A stretch of 64,000 bases of DNA from Asterias rubens (GCF_902459465.1 NC_047068.1:13167195-13231194), one strand, 5' to 3'. Positions 32,001 to 42,386 are shown, counted from the stretch's first letter. The notes: generated from the sequence alone by a model not told the origin. Numbers and translations: made by a program.

Positions 32001-34544
32001 TACTCAACTTGCAATGTAGATCTTAAATACCAAAAAGGCAAAGTATTGCTTGTGACCCAGTTAGTTTTTATGTTAACAATTATTTTGAGTAGGCCCCTAA
32101 TTACCAATAGTGTCCAGTGCCTTTAATCTTACAAAACTAACATGTGAAGTTTAATTTCAAAAGGTGGTCATGTTTTTTAGATATTGCTGAATATCTGGAG
32201 CGAATTTGTCCACACAGGAAGAATAACCCCTTATAGGGAGGTAATGTAACCAGTTGGGTCAAAGAGATGTTTAAAATTTCTTTTCAATTTGGAATTTTTC
32301 CAATTTTCAATAACAAGAGGGTAATACAAATTTAGTTCGCTGAATTCCAGGATAAAAAAATGTATAGATTAGAGCACACCTTATATTTTTTTATTTATAC
32401 AATTGGAATATTTGAAATGCATTGAATAGATGGGGAATGTTTGTGGTTGTAAAAGCATGACCGACCGAAAGGAGAAACAGCCAGAACAAATTCTGGGAAT
32501 ACCCAATCCTTTTTTGTTTATTGTGTGTCTGCCACTTCCCCTATATGTATTCCTCTCAATGAATTGTGAACATTAGAATAGTTTGTGTAATGCATTGTAC
32601 TGAATAATAAAAACCAATAGTACAGTCCCTAAAGGAATTTATGTATAGGGATAGTTCACTGCACTGTAGAGGAGGGATCAGGATGGGTGTTTTTTTATGG
32701 AGGTGGCAGTGCACGCTGGAATATGAGACTTTAGAAACGAGAGCAGACGTCCCCCCTCACTGTTCCTGTTCCGTTGTTCTCAGCGACACGAACGATAGAA
32801 AAGTACTGTTGAGTGGGACGCCCGCTATCGTCTCAAATGTCTGCCATTATTCACTGCTACTTACAGATCCCGAAACCCAACAGGGGTTTCATAAACACAA
32901 CAAGGGTTTCAATATTTTTGTGTTGTTAAAAGGGCCACTCATGGCATGCTTGAATGAAAGAGGAAGAAACTTGCAGTTCTCAAGGTTGTATAGTGGGGTT
33001 AAATCCCTTTATTAAAAAAGAAAAGGAAAAAAGACTAAATTATTTGTTGCTTTAAAAAAATGATTACAATAGAGTGCAATGTATATAATTGTACCCTGGG
33101 ACCTGGTTTGAGACCTGGGCCAGACTTTACAGAGGTGTTTAAAGACACTGGACACCTTTGGTAATTGTCAAAGACAAGACATTCTCACTTGGTGTATCCC
33201 AACATGTATGCAAAAAAAATAACAAGTAGGGTTCATTTGGTTATCAAGGTTGCAAGAGAATAATGAAAGAAGAAACACCCTTGTTGCTCAAATTTGGGTG
33301 CGTTCAGATCGCAAAAAAAAAAATGAAATGTCTTCAGGCCGGAAGCCGTTTAATTTTTCAGTCTAAAATTACCTCTCTCTCAAAAACTACGTTACTTCAG
33401 AGGGAGCCGTTTTTCACAGTGTTTTATACTAACAGCTCTCCATTACTTGTTACCAAGTAAGTTTTATGTTGACAATTATTTTGAGTAATTACCAATAGTG
33501 TCCAGAACATTATCTCATTTGTGTTATTATAATAGGTAATTCTTTCATACGAAACAAAATAAATTTTTACCAGACTCAAAGTCAACATCGAACATACTTT
33601 TAAAATTAAAGATTAGGTGAATTATTGTTTTAAAAAACCCACACATGATGGCTGGACTAGTCTGGTCGAACATTTACTGGCCCGATGCTAAAATCACTGG
33701 CCTCCTCAGTTTCAATGAGCCACTTCAGAGTTCCAGCTGCGCATGTCTGTTACTACTGACAACGCATTTTGTCTATCTCCAATAACCTTTCGACAATACC
33801 AGTGGTTACGAGAGATAGACAAAATCCGTTGTCAGCAGTTAACAGACATGCGCCACTGACATTCCGAAGTGGCTTATTTTGAGCCATGTCCGATGTAAAG
33901 CATCAGTTAACCTGTGCAGTCCCCTAGTCCAGCAGAATCAAACAATAAAACTCACTGTTTGAACTTAGTACAAGTGTACAAGGACAGACCTATAATCTTA
34001 CATGAAGCACTTGTGAGAAAACAAACACTTTCCCTCTCACTCAAAGAAAAAACAAATATTCCCTTGAATGGGGTTACAAGAAGTCAGTACCCGCCACTGA
34101 CTTGGAACTAGAGGGAGTACAAAACCATGTCACTCAGTGGACAAAAAGTATTGCCCTGATCCATGATAGACCTTTATCATGGTGCGGCCATCTTGAATTT
34201 CTCCCATTGATATCAGTGTTACCAAACCAAGGCTGGATGAACAAAATAGTATGGTTCCTAATTGCAAAATACTTATTAGCATTCATTATTGTTATCCGAT
34301 ACAAGGAACATGACAAAGATGGAGGCAGCATGTTAAAGTTCTATTATACACAGGTCATGCATCAGATCAAAGAGGAAAAATTGTCAAAGAGTACATTGAT
34401 AAGTAGAATTTGAAACTTTGTTTGGTGGGCACACTCTATTAAGATGTGTGGAGACATGTAGGTTTTGTGGATCGGGGCCGATTTCACAATGAGCTAGGAT
34501 TGATCTTAACTGCAAGTCAATCGTTTTAATAGATGTTAAATTTG

Positions 34545-34583
<39 letters not shown>

Positions 34584-37500
34584 CCCATATACAGCGATGT
34601 ATGAAGCACTTGCTAAGTAATTAGTAAAGTGTGATGTCACAATACAAATCACTATGGCAACACACAATTTGTTTTGCGATGAATTTTATTGCTTTGTGAA
34701 ATCGGCCCCAGGTTGGCTCAGTGGTTCCATTCCCTGCCTTTCATCTCTGTGGACCTTGGTTCGAATTCTACTTCTGCCTTGCATATGGATTGGGTTCTCA
34801 GTCCCTACCTGATTGCGTGGGTTCTCCCCCTTTGGGGTTTTCTTCCCATATCTAAAAAACTGAACATTTCTTCTTGCTTCTTTCATCCTGTTATTGATGC
34901 TAATTGTAGGGGTTTTTTCCCTGATCTATTTTGTCCAGTTATTTTGAAAATATAGAGCGGATAACTTCTGAGTACTACAGACCAAGCACGGTAGACGTGC
35001 TGAGAGCACGGGTTCGGACCACAGGAGTTATTGAGACTCACTTCAAGATCAAAGGAGTGATATTCAGGTATGCTTGTAAATCAGGGTTTCGATTTCACAA
35101 AAATGTCTGATCCCAGCCTTCGATTTCACCAAACTCTTCCTAACTTGCAAAAATCGCTTGATGATGAAATTGTTCCCTGAAGCTTGTATAATCATTCTAT
35201 TGGTTTTTTTTCCCACCATCACACCCTCATTGTTGTGATCGCACAGTGTACAAACACATGAATGTTTGAAATCAGAAAATGTGGTCAAAGTCTAGATTGG
35301 TAAATAAAGCATAATCAAAGAGTAAACATTTATTTTACTTCCTTTTTCCCCTTCTTCTTCAGAATGTACGATGTTGGAGGTCAAAGGTCAGAGAGACGGA
35401 AATGGATCCAGTGCTTTGATGATGTGAAAGCCTTACTGTATGTGACAGCCCTAAGTGGTTATGACATGACACTCTTTGAAGACCCAGAAGTGGTGAGATA
35501 ACGGTTTCTATTCAGTACTGATTGGTGTTTTGATGTTTGCCCCTGTTTCTGATTTTGTTTTACATTCATGTTTGTCGGATTTAAGGCATTGCCTGGTGAG
35601 GGTATCAATTTATATTTGGTTTGCGGAAACACCATGTGTGTATCTACTTGCCAGGTAGATTAGGTTAATAATAATAATAATAATAATAATAAGACTTGTA
35701 ATGCGCACATATCCACCCTGCTGGGTGTTCAAGGCGCAGTCAAACCAAGAACAAAACAAAAACAAAACACAACACAAAGAAAAACAGACACAACAAAATT
35801 AGTCATTGAAAACCTGTGACATAAGATAAGTTTTGAGAAGAGACTTGAATTTTGCAGTACAAAGACAAGATCGAAGATTAAGTGGTAGAGAGTTCCAGAT
35901 GCGTGGCGCGGCTGAAGAAAAAGACCTGTCACCCCATGAGTGTCGAGACTTGGGTTCAATGAGGAGAAGCATAGAACTTGATCGAAGATTCCTTGATGGA
36001 GTGTAAACTTGAAGCAGTTCAGAAATATAGTGGGGAGCCTTGCCATTAAGAGCTTTGTCGACAATGAGCATCAGCTTGAAGATGATTCGTTGAGAGATAG
36101 GGAGCCAGTGTAGTTGTTTCAGAATGGGGGTGATAGAACACGATTTTCTAGACAGTGTCACAATGCGGGCAGCAGTATTTTGGAGCCGTTGAAGTCTGGA
36201 AATCTGGTTGTTAGGAAGACTGTAGAGAAGAGCATTGCCGTTGTCAAGACGAGAAGTAACAAATGCGTGAATGACATTTTTCAGTGGCACTTTTGTCCAA
36301 GGACTTGCGAATCTTACCTATATTCCTGATGTGATATGATGATAAACGAACAATGTTGTTGATGTGTGGCTGAAGTGTCATTGATGAATCAAAAATAACC
36401 CCTAAGTTCCGAGTTTTCAGCGAGGGAGCTATCCGAGCATCACCGATGGAGATGTATGGCACTGAAACCTTAGTTCTTTAGAGAACTGTCTTGACTGTGA
36501 GAATTTTAACTCAATTGGTTATCAAAGTTGCAAATAAGGAAGAAGAAACACCCTTGTTGCACAAATTTGTCTGCTTTCAGATGCCTAATAAAAGGCTTCA
36601 GGCCTGAAGTCCTAATATTTGAGTAAGAATTACCTCTTTTTCAAAAGTTACCTTACTTTAGAGTGAGCCGTTTCCCCCAATGTTTTATACTACCAACAGC
36701 CCTCCATTGCTTTTTACCAAGTAAGTTTTATGCTAACAATTATTTTGAGTAACTACCAATAGTGTCCAGTGCTTTTAAGAATTTGTACGATTTTGTTTTC
36801 TTTTCCAGAACCGATTGAGGGAAAGTCTACATTTATTTGAGTCGGTCTGTAACAACTGTTTCTTTAGGAGTACCACCATCATCATGTTCCTAAATAAAGT
36901 GGATCTATTTCGACAAAAGGTCCTTCACACAGATCGGCAACTTAGGGTGTACTTTCCAGAGTATCCAGGTATGAACTCGAGCCTAATCTCATTAATAGTA
37001 GCTGGCTGTCAAAAGAAAATATTGTGACTGCTGGTTTACAAATGCCGAAGCTCAATAACAATCCTACACGTGAATACGTGCATAAGCATTTTTAGCGCAA
37101 TCCATCGAACCAGCAGTCCATCGGCAGTTCATCGGACCACCAGACCACTTGTCTATCTACATACACATTCACACACAATCGTGAGATTCACTCACACTTC
37201 ACTTGTCAAGCCTCCGACCTTCATATACCATATACTTGTACTTCTCTCGCTCATAAAACAGTCAAATTTGAGGGACCCAAGCTTTGGAACTCGCTCAACT
37301 CTCTAAAAATCTGTCTGTATTTAAGCGTAAATTTAAGGGTACTTTGTTTTAATAGTTCATATTGTTGATAGCTGTTTTCTTTCTTACATTGCTGACCTGT
37401 CTTTGTTCGTTCTTGTCCATTGCTTCCTTTTCCTGCAGGGCCTGATTATGATGTGGAGACAGCCTGCCGTTTCATCCGAAGACGCTTCCAAGACGCCAAC

Positions 37501-37629
37501 CACAACCCCAAGAAGCCCATCTATCCGCACTTCACCACGGCAACAGACACAACAAATGTGGAGGTTGTCTTCCAGATTGTCATGGAAACCATTATCAGGG
37601 AAAACCTTAAAACAGCTGGTATGTTATAG
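22895..37629 (+). CDS. GNAV: Heterotrimeric G-protein alpha subunit, G-alpha-v class (8 exons, complete)
   Basis: Exons 22895-23018, 23630-23721, 29534-29626, 31833-31993, 34939-35067, 35363-35492, 36809-36968 and 37439-37629 give 1080 nt, or 359 aa. The protein is a membrane-attached GTPase that couples seven-helix receptors to effectors. All nucleotide motifs are intact: P-loop GAGESGKST (42-50), switch I RARVRTTG with catalytic Arg181 and Mg-binding Thr184, [12 protein letters not shown] with catalytic Gln207, NKVD (272-275) and the guanine loop TTATDT. The start [15 protein letters not shown] offers Gly2 for myristoylation and Cys4 for palmitoylation. The C-terminus ENLKTAGML differs from Gi (CGLF), Gq (YNLV), Gs (YELL) and G12 (MLQ), and has no Cys at -4, so it should be pertussis-toxin insensitive. 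These features, with [20 protein letters not shown] and [12 protein letters not shown], fit the fifth animal class, G-alpha-v, known from fish and several invertebrates. The class call rests on recalled family features, not an alignment. Confidence 0.9.
23022..23165. repeat. Family D repeat in G-alpha intron 1
   Basis: GAGAGGGCAAGGCCG, AAAGGGCACTTCC and ATGGGCACCAAGGCCAAGA, ending CCAGGCCTCTAA. The order of blocks is the same as at 15740-15890. Confidence 0.5.
23225..23530 (+). mobile_element. Non-LTR retrotransposon 3' fragment
   Basis: Codon-level remains of a reverse transcriptase tail are visible: [19 protein letters not shown] and TIRRLKK, resembling the WN-LP motif at the end of CR1/Jockey-like proteins. 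It is interrupted by stops. Confidence 0.5.
23630..23721 (+). CDS. GNAV: G-alpha exon 2 (P-loop)
   Basis: The acceptor CCCAG ends at 23629 and the donor GTAAAG begins at 23722. It encodes [20 protein letters not shown] and [11 protein letters not shown], residues 42-72: the GTP phosphate-binding loop and helix alpha-1. Confidence 0.95.
23817..24200. repeat. Composite tRNA-headed SINE
   Basis: A plus-strand tRNA-like start GTGGCGGAGTGGTCAAGCGC (23821) is followed by GCGCAATAATAAA sequence. On the minus strand, the part from 24060 to 24200 carries GTGTCTTGCTCAAGGACACAAG and GCATTTGAACCCGCACCCT, as in 51475-51740. It seems to be two SINE pieces inserted into each other. Confidence 0.5.
24600..24905 (-). 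repeat. Dispersed repeat, family F
   Basis: It shares, in order, AAGTTTATAACGAGAAG, CGATCCACTAAGTG, CAGCAGGACAGTTCTTTTCT, AAGCCTCCCGAATTC and ACTATGCAATGCCTCAAA with 50640-50890, where each block is diverged but collinear. The 5' block is also at 280-430. Function unknown. Confidence 0.6.
25856..26060 (-). mobile_element. Non-LTR retrotransposon 3' tail
   Basis: An ATACA microsatellite (25853-25875) adjoins TTATATAGCGCCATTTC...CACAGCGCTTTAAACG, the tail form seen in other LINE ends here (2130, 45745 and 51345). On the minus strand this is the last part of a 5'-truncated insertion. Confidence 0.5.
26400..26766 (+). mobile_element. MITE family A (copy 5)
   Basis: TTGGTAATAATTGTCAAAGA, CAACATATGCATAAAAC and ATCAAACCTGTGAAAATTTG, ending GTGTCCAGTGCCTTT. 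The left terminal repeat is diverged. The central hairpin here is AAAAGGCTTCAGCTGAAG, marking a different subfamily from copies 1 and 3. Confidence 0.7.
29290..29412. repeat. Single arm of the 15493 palindrome
   Basis: CTCCAGAAGACAATCAAAGC, TACTGATCAAAACGATGAGT and AACCACCCCAACTCATTTAG, then GTGTTACCGCAAACCTTTAC, align with the right arm 15607-15727. The left arm is absent. Confidence 0.7.
29534..29626 (+). CDS. GNAV: G-alpha exon 3
   Basis: The acceptor ATACCAG ends at 29533 and the donor GTGAGG begins at 29627; exactly 31 codons. It encodes [19 protein letters not shown] and [12 protein letters not shown], the start of the helical domain (73-103). Confidence 0.93.
30251..31754 (-). repeat. 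Tandem array of tRNA-derived SINE units (about 262 bp each)
   Basis: Seven unit starts (TAATAGATGTTAAATTTGCA) lie at 30251, 30510, 30772, 31036, 31299, 31450 and 31713. Spacings are 259, 262, 264, 263, 151 and 263 bp, and the last unit is partial. On the minus strand each full unit has an A-box TGGTCTACTTGGTAAG (for example 30690-30705) and a B-box GGTTCGAATCTTA (30647-30659). A common body follows, with ACACATCGGTGTATGGGTAA. Units are almost identical, so the array is recent. Each unit gives a 60-90-aa plus-strand frame, which is not a gene. The array ends about 80 bp before G-alpha exon 4. Confidence 0.85.
31833..31993 (+). CDS. GNAV: G-alpha exon 4
   Basis: The acceptor TTTTTAG ends at 31832. 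The exon ends TTA TA before GTAAGT at 31994; the apparent TAG is broken by the splice. It encodes [20 protein letters not shown], the helical domain, and [16 protein letters not shown] (104-157). Confidence 0.92.
33139..33509 (+). mobile_element. MITE family A (copy 6)
   Basis: TTAA, AGACACTGGACACCTTTGGT, then CAAAGACAAGACATTCTCAC, a GAAATGTCTTCAGGCC centre, and ATTTTGAGTAATTACCAATA with GTGTCCAG at the end. Confidence 0.7.
33715..33882. repeat. Inverted-repeat element
   Basis: GAGCCACTTCAGAGTTCC pairs with GACATTCCGAAGTGGCTTAT. Inside, GCGCATGTCTGTTACTACTG pairs with AGCAGTTAACAGACATGCGC. MITE-like and non-coding. Confidence 0.7.
34160..34350. repeat. Hairpin element related to 2850-2976
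   Basis: ATAGACCTTTATCATGGTGC and CATCTTGAATTTC on the left; AAGATGGAGGCAGCATG and TAAAGTTCTATTATA on the right. Confidence 0.55.
34522..34612 (-). repeat. SINE-array unit fragment with 33-T run
   Basis: TTTTAATAGATGTTAAATTT then GCA, 33 consecutive T (34547-34579), and AACACCCATATACAGCGATG. On the minus strand the T-run is a poly(A) stretch inside the unit, where the array copies have GGGGATAAAGAATATTAATT. Confidence 0.7.
34705..34925 (+). repeat. tRNA-headed SINE
   Basis: GGTTGGCTCAGTGGTTCC (A-box-like) and CTTGGTTCGAATTCTAC (B-box-like), then TGGATTGGGTTCTCAGTCCC, TGGGGTTTTCTTCCC and CTGAACATTTCTTCTTGCTT. The same body is at 1600-1750 and a relative at 17366-17570. Confidence 0.65.
34939..35067 (+). 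CDS. GNAV: G-alpha exon 5 (switch I)
   Basis: The acceptor GTCCAG ends at 34938 and the donor GTATGC begins at 35068. It encodes [20 protein letters not shown] and [19 protein letters not shown], residues 157-200. Catalytic Arg181 and Thr184 are in this exon. Confidence 0.93.
35363..35492 (+). CDS. GNAV: G-alpha exon 6 (switch II)
   Basis: The acceptor CTTCAG ends at 35362 and the donor GTGAGA begins at 35493. It encodes [20 protein letters not shown] and [21 protein letters not shown], residues 200-243, including catalytic Gln207. SGYDMTL replaces the SEYD/SDYD of other classes. Confidence 0.95.
35640..36470 (-). mobile_element. 5'-truncated non-LTR retrotransposon (L2/CR1-like)
   Basis: Minus-strand frames 36244-36462 ([18 protein letters not shown]) and 35799-36290 ([71 protein letters not shown]) are the C-terminal part of a reverse transcriptase. 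The two frames are joined by a frameshift near 36250-36290. An AAT microsatellite at 35667-35692 marks the 3' end. It lies in G-alpha intron 6 opposite to the gene and is inactive. Confidence 0.92.
36480..36778 (+). mobile_element. MITE family A (copy 7, left end lost)
   Basis: GTGAGAATTTTAACTCAATT, AAGGCTTCAGGCCTGAAGTC, GTTTTATACTACCAACAGCC and ACTACCAATAGTGTCCAGTG. It has the AAAAGGCTTCAG centre seen in copy 5 and directly follows the LINE fragment. Confidence 0.65.
36809..36968 (+). CDS. GNAV: G-alpha exon 7 (NKxD)
   Basis: The acceptor TTCCAG ends at 36808 and the donor GTATGA begins at 36969. It encodes [20 protein letters not shown] and [11 protein letters not shown], then LRVYFPEYP (244-297). 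NKVD gives guanine specificity. Confidence 0.95.
37100..37360 (+). mobile_element. Non-LTR retrotransposon 3' fragment
   Basis: [19 protein letters not shown] can be read at 37255-37311, the WNSL motif near the end of LINE reverse transcriptases. Upstream frames are disrupted. It is in G-alpha intron 7, in the gene's orientation. Confidence 0.55.
37439..37629 (+). CDS. GNAV: G-alpha exon 8 (C-terminus)
   Basis: The acceptor CTGCAG ends at 37438. It encodes [38 protein letters not shown] and the receptor-contacting C-terminus ENLKTAGML, then TAG. The guanine-ring loop reads TTATDT where most G-alpha proteins have TCATDT. Confidence 0.95.
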
Positions 37630-38860
37630 CACAGGTTTTTTTTACATTTTTTCTTTTTACTTATGATAACTTTTGGAAAGTAAATTGCCCTACTTAAGTG
37701 CACATGTTTCAAGAGCGCTCAAAAGATTTTTTATATTGATGAGAAACTTCCAGTATATTTTATAACTAAAAAGTGTTTGTGTACTCAAATATTCTTCAAA
37801 TGCCTGAAATGTCAAGCACTGCCACAGCTTTAAATGTATTGAACTAAGTTAAGAAAACTTTTACAACTATTATTATTTTTTTTCTTCATAACTGCCTTAT
37901 TCAAAGTGTCTAATTTCAAAATGAATAACTTGTTCTGTGCAACATGCATTTTCACACAACTTAGACATTCTATGTCACGGTTTCTTGTTTTTATTTAAAT
38001 ATTAGTTGATAACAAAGCAAGGATGGAAATGCAGGCCTGGACTTATCGAAGGCCACGGAGGCCATGGCCTCTGTTGCGCCTAGTCTTGGTCTTTGCCTTC
38101 CAATGGAAGTGCCTGTCGCAAAATGAAAATGGCCTTGCCCCCTCAATGATGAAATTCCAGGCCTGGGAATTGGTTTTAACACTCTATACAACTTCATTTT
38201 TCTTCACTACACCTTTACAAAAAATCAAAGGCTGACTTTGCTGAACTTGTATTCATGTTTTTGTAAAAAAATAAATTGCATGTGCTTTAACCCTTTTCAA
38301 ATCCTTCTATAACCTCTTGGCTGAATGAAGGATTCAGAGGGACTAATGAGGGCTGTAGGCCCAAATAACAATTACTTATTATTTAGACATTCCTACATCT
38401 ACTGCCATCCCAAAGAAGGACAAACATAGAAAGAGAAAGCGGATAAGACTTTATAGTCTCTTCAGTCTTAGAAATTTGCACTAATGTATACATGTTATAA
38501 CGAAAGCACGTTATCACTCAAGAAATACTTTTGCCTTTCGGATGTATCAAGGGAACACAAATCAGAAAGATACATTTTGTTTGGTGAGAAACAAAAGATT
38601 TTCAATACACACAATTTCGAAAGAAAAAAACCCCTCAAAAAGCTAGGCATATTAGGTTCAACACGCATTAAAAAAAAATGGGCACTGAAAGAGTTAAAGT
38701 TTCCAATATCAACAGGTTTTTAGAAGCATTTATTGTTGAATAACAACTGATTATTTTGTGGGAAAGTCTTATGTGCAAGGCAGTGCTCTCTCGTCTTCTT
38801 TGAAATAAGTTTTATGTTTGCTGTAAGCAGAACTAAACTTACTAATTTGATCATCTAATG

Positions 38861-39000
38861 AGAGACTTTCGAACACTAGGTGGCAGCAGACTGACTAGAT
38901 AAATTCCATTGTGAAAGTAGTTCTGAGCACGCGCACAATATGGGCATAAATGGATATACCCGGTAAGTCTGCTGCCACCTAACATCCCAAAAGACCAATC
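38861..39000. repeat. Inverted-repeat element whose arms contain CTCF-like motifs
   Basis: CACTAGGTGGCAGCAGAC (from 38874) and GTCTGCTGCCACCTAACA (38967-38984) are inverted repeats. Each matches the animal CTCF core (CCACTAGGTGGCAG). A relative at about 54520-54615 has one conserved arm (GTCTGCTGCCATCTCATG). Confidence 0.6.
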
Positions 39001-40106
39001 TTTATTGGGAGCTCAACACTAAATCTTTTGTGAATATTATGTCTGGCATGTTTTATTATAAAAAAAATCTGGAGTTGACCAAACTTCATGAGTTTTTATT
39101 GTTGATAGGAGTGATCAGCATTCATGAAGTTGTACTTGATGGCCTTTTTAATTTTGTATTTGTAAATATTGTACAGGTCCTGTAAATTTAACGTGCTTGC
39201 CATTGAGAATATAGATTATGTAGCATAATTTAAATTAGTTTTTGTTTTTTGTTCACGCCAAATACGACACATTCCAGAAACAGTAGGTGCAGTGCTGTTG
39301 TGCAAGTTTATAATTAATGTTAAGGTTTATTTTTGAGCGAGTTGTATTTCTGTACGAATTCACAGGTATTGTGAAAGTCTACATGCAATGCTGCATCTTC
39401 TCCATTATTTTAAGTTAGTTCTAAGTTATTGTAAGTACGTATTATTTCACTTTAATTTTTGTAAGTTGTTACACAAAATCGACAGCAAACAAGTTTACTT
39501 TTGTTTACTCTGTTTTTTTTTTGTCTTGTTTTTTTTTATAAAGCTTTAAAAGCAGCGTTAAAATGTCAACTTCTGAAACTTCTATGATGATCATGATGAC
39601 CAGCTGGGCCCAATTTCATATATAGCTGCTTTAAGATGGTTTGATGAATGCTTTAAAAGGCCACTACATTCAAAAAATGTTGGTGTTGCAATGGAAATAT
39701 TAAACACTCCAATCTGAAAGCTTACTGGTTATCAGGATCATGCTAAAACAAATGTTGTTCTGCAAAAATTTCCTCTGAAATTAAGTTGGATTGAAAAAAA
39801 AAACCTGTTTCTGAAAACCTACAAAAAATGCAACAGCTGATTTCAGGTGTTAAAACCAAAACCTAAAACATACTGAACACTGCTTATGGTATTTCATTAT
39901 TTTCTCCTGTCTCACACAACAGGTTAAGAACAAGTTAACACAGGTTTGTTATGTCTGTGACTCTTTTTTTCAGCTCTACAAATCCTGTATTATACATTTT
40001 ATATTAATGTCTGCACAACCGATTGATGTGTATATAAGTGGAAAGCTGAAATCATAAAATACAGAATGTTTTAATTTATTTTAATCTAAACAGTGTTACT
40101 GTCTGG

Positions 40107-40314
40107 GCCCAGATTCGTAAAGCCTGTAAGCACACAAATTTGCTTAGCATGAAATTTCTTCCGTGATTTTTAGGATAAGCAAAAACAGCTGAATACCAGT
40201 ATCAAGCAATATGCGACAAATGGAAATTAGGTTGGTAATCCTGTTTTTATCAAGGAAGAAATTTCATGCTAAGCAAATTTTGGTGCTTACAGGGTTTATG
40301 AAATTGGGCCCATT
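40107..40314. repeat. Inverted-repeat element, family E
   Basis: GGGCCCAGATTCGTAAAGCC at the left and GGGTTTATGAAATTGGGCCC at the right. The subterminal arms TTTGCTTAGCATGAAATTTC and GAAATTTCATGCTAAGCAAA are exact. Confidence 0.75.
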
Positions 40315-41573
40315 GCTGTAAAGATGTGTAGTTCAAATCTTTCCTTTCTGTTAATTTACATTCATTTTGCCGTAAAGCCATGCCAAAGAATAATGTTGTT
40401 ATCTTCTTGTGAGTGATACTTCTGTCTAAATTAAGTGAAATATTTCCCTACTGTTGGTGCAATCCGTGTTGGGAAACAGTCTGTAGTTCCCACTTGATGT
40501 CGCACAGCGTGAAGAGTTTTTTTTATCCAAACCCGCAGCGCACCTAATACATCCACCTAGGTCCCTATTATGGGGGTTCTGGTTGCATATTTTAAGAATA
40601 CCCCAGGGTTTACCTCTTGCTTTGTGATCTCAAAAACTTGATGACTAATGAAGCTGAAACTTCTACAGGTAGATTATGTTACATATCTACATTCACAGTG
40701 AGTAGGATTCATGTCATTACCAAAAACTTGGTCTACAAAAGGGAAAAACCCCTTGAACAATAAGTTTGATATGGTTAGATTGGATGGAGGTACATAACAA
40801 TATCTGTGCATTTGAATATTCATTTTTGTTTTTCAAAGTAAATTAGAAATGTAATTATTCTGTCATTAGATTAAGTAAGTGTACAAATTTGTGTTTTCTG
40901 AGCATTTCGATGTTGGTTTATAATTTGATCATGAGAAATATTTGTAAATATTTGTACAGTCAGTTTTTGATCTGAAGTCAAATAAAAAAAATGAATTCAA
41001 TGCTAGTTGTGTTGACATTTTCACTTTGTGGCCCAATGTTTAGGTTCAAAACTGTAAACCTTACTTGAATGTCATTTTTATCGCTTGGCCATGGTATTTC
41101 TCATATTCATCAAAATATTTGCATACTTGTGGCAAATACTTCCGGTTACTCTTCCGGTTTACAAAGATTGCACACAGTTTTCAAGCCAGAATACATTGGG
41201 ATTAAGAGGCTTTTCAGTGTTTTTTAAATTCTGTCAAAAAACAGCAATTAAAACATTCAATAAGGAGGAGGTGCAAGTGTCAACAGTCCACGAGTTAGTT
41301 GAATGAAAAAAAAAACCGCAAGAGTAATCCATTAAAATTAGGGTCATTTGACCCAACCTCACCTCAAACGAATCATAATCTTACAAATAATACCATAGCG
41401 GTTATGCTTACTTGTTACTTTTGTCTTCAATTTTTGTTTTACAAAACAATTTCAGGTTTTTTATGCTTTAAAATGAAGAGAACAAGGTAACTGTTTTCTT
41501 ATCACTTGCCATTAATATTTATCTGATTCTTCGAAATATTAACAGTTTTCGAGCGAAATAATTCAAATTTTCC

Positions 41574-41956
41574 TTAAAGGCAGTGGACACTTGGTAATTA
41601 CTCAAAATAATTATTGGCATAAAACCTTTCTTGGTGATGAGTAATGGGGAGAGGTTGATAGTATAAAACATTGTGGGAAACGGCTCCCTCTGAAGTGCCA
41701 TAGTTTTGAGAAAGAAGTAATTTTCCACGAATTTGATTTCAAGACCTCAGATTTAGAACTTGAGGTCTCGAAATCAACCATCTAAAGGCACACAACTTCG
41801 TGTGACAAGGGTTATTTTTCTTTCATTATTATCTTGCAACTTCGATGACCGATTGAACTTAAATTTTCACAGGTTTGTTATTTTATGCATATGTTGAGAT
41901 ACACCAACTGTGAAGACTAGTCTTTGACAATTACCAATAGTGTCCACTGCCTTTAA
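41574..41956 (-). mobile_element. MITE family A (copy 8, full length)
   Basis: This is the best preserved copy. TTAA, AGGCAGTGGACACTTGGTAA; the central hairpin TTGATTTCAAGACCTCAG / CTTGAGGTCTCGAAATCAAC; ACCAATAGTGTCCACTGCCT, TTAA. Confidence 0.8.
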
Positions 41957-42199
41957 ACGAAAATATCTGTAAAAGTTTCTAAATGGCATCATACACTATT
42001 GCCTTCTAAAAGCAAAATATTACACGCAAATTTTTGCCTCAAGTTTGATAAAAAAAACAAGGCTGATAGTCCTCGGAGGTTTTTGTTGTCAATTATGGCA
42101 ACGATTTAAGTTTTTGCCTTATTATAAATAAAGCAGACGACAGATTTGTAGTTTTCAACCTCGGTTTAAACAAAAAATGTTCGACTTCACGTTATAACA

Positions 42200-42386
42200 C
42201 GTAATATCAGTGATCTTTGAGAACGAGGATGCTACTATGGTGAGACTGGGTACCAGGCGTCATTCGTATCTCTTTTCAGGTGGAACAGTCTGGCGCTTAA
42301 CTGCTGCTGTCGAAGTTTCCTTGCTGTGTCGTCGCATGGAGAACTGCCATTCACTGGACTGGCGCCGATGATTAAATTTAAATGAC
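42200..42386 (+). other. Possible 5' non-coding exon of PTCD1
   Basis: A GC-richer island ends in AATGAC followed by GTAAGTATT, a strong donor. A matching acceptor, TTTTCAG, lies at 43608-43614, just before the PTCD1 coding exon. Inferred only from splice signals and composition. Confidence 0.3.

Larger units (their letters stand above)
31994..34938. other. G-alpha intron 4
   Basis: No exon was found. A 124-aa frame at 32641-33015 has no recognisable motifs. Contents are a family A end fragment (32060-32125), a family A copy (33139-33509), hairpin elements (33715-33882 and 34160-34350), a truncated copy of the SINE-array unit with a 33-T run (34522-34612) and a SINE (34705-34925). Confidence 0.65.

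Noticed and set aside
32641..33015. 124-residue plus-strand frame as a gene
   Set aside because: It lies within a G-alpha intron, shows no recognisable motif, codon bias or splice context, and has no paralogue in the window.
35799..36462. A host gene from the 163-residue minus-strand frame
   Set aside because: The residues are those of a LINE reverse transcriptase end, with a frameshift, 5' truncation and an ATT-type tail.
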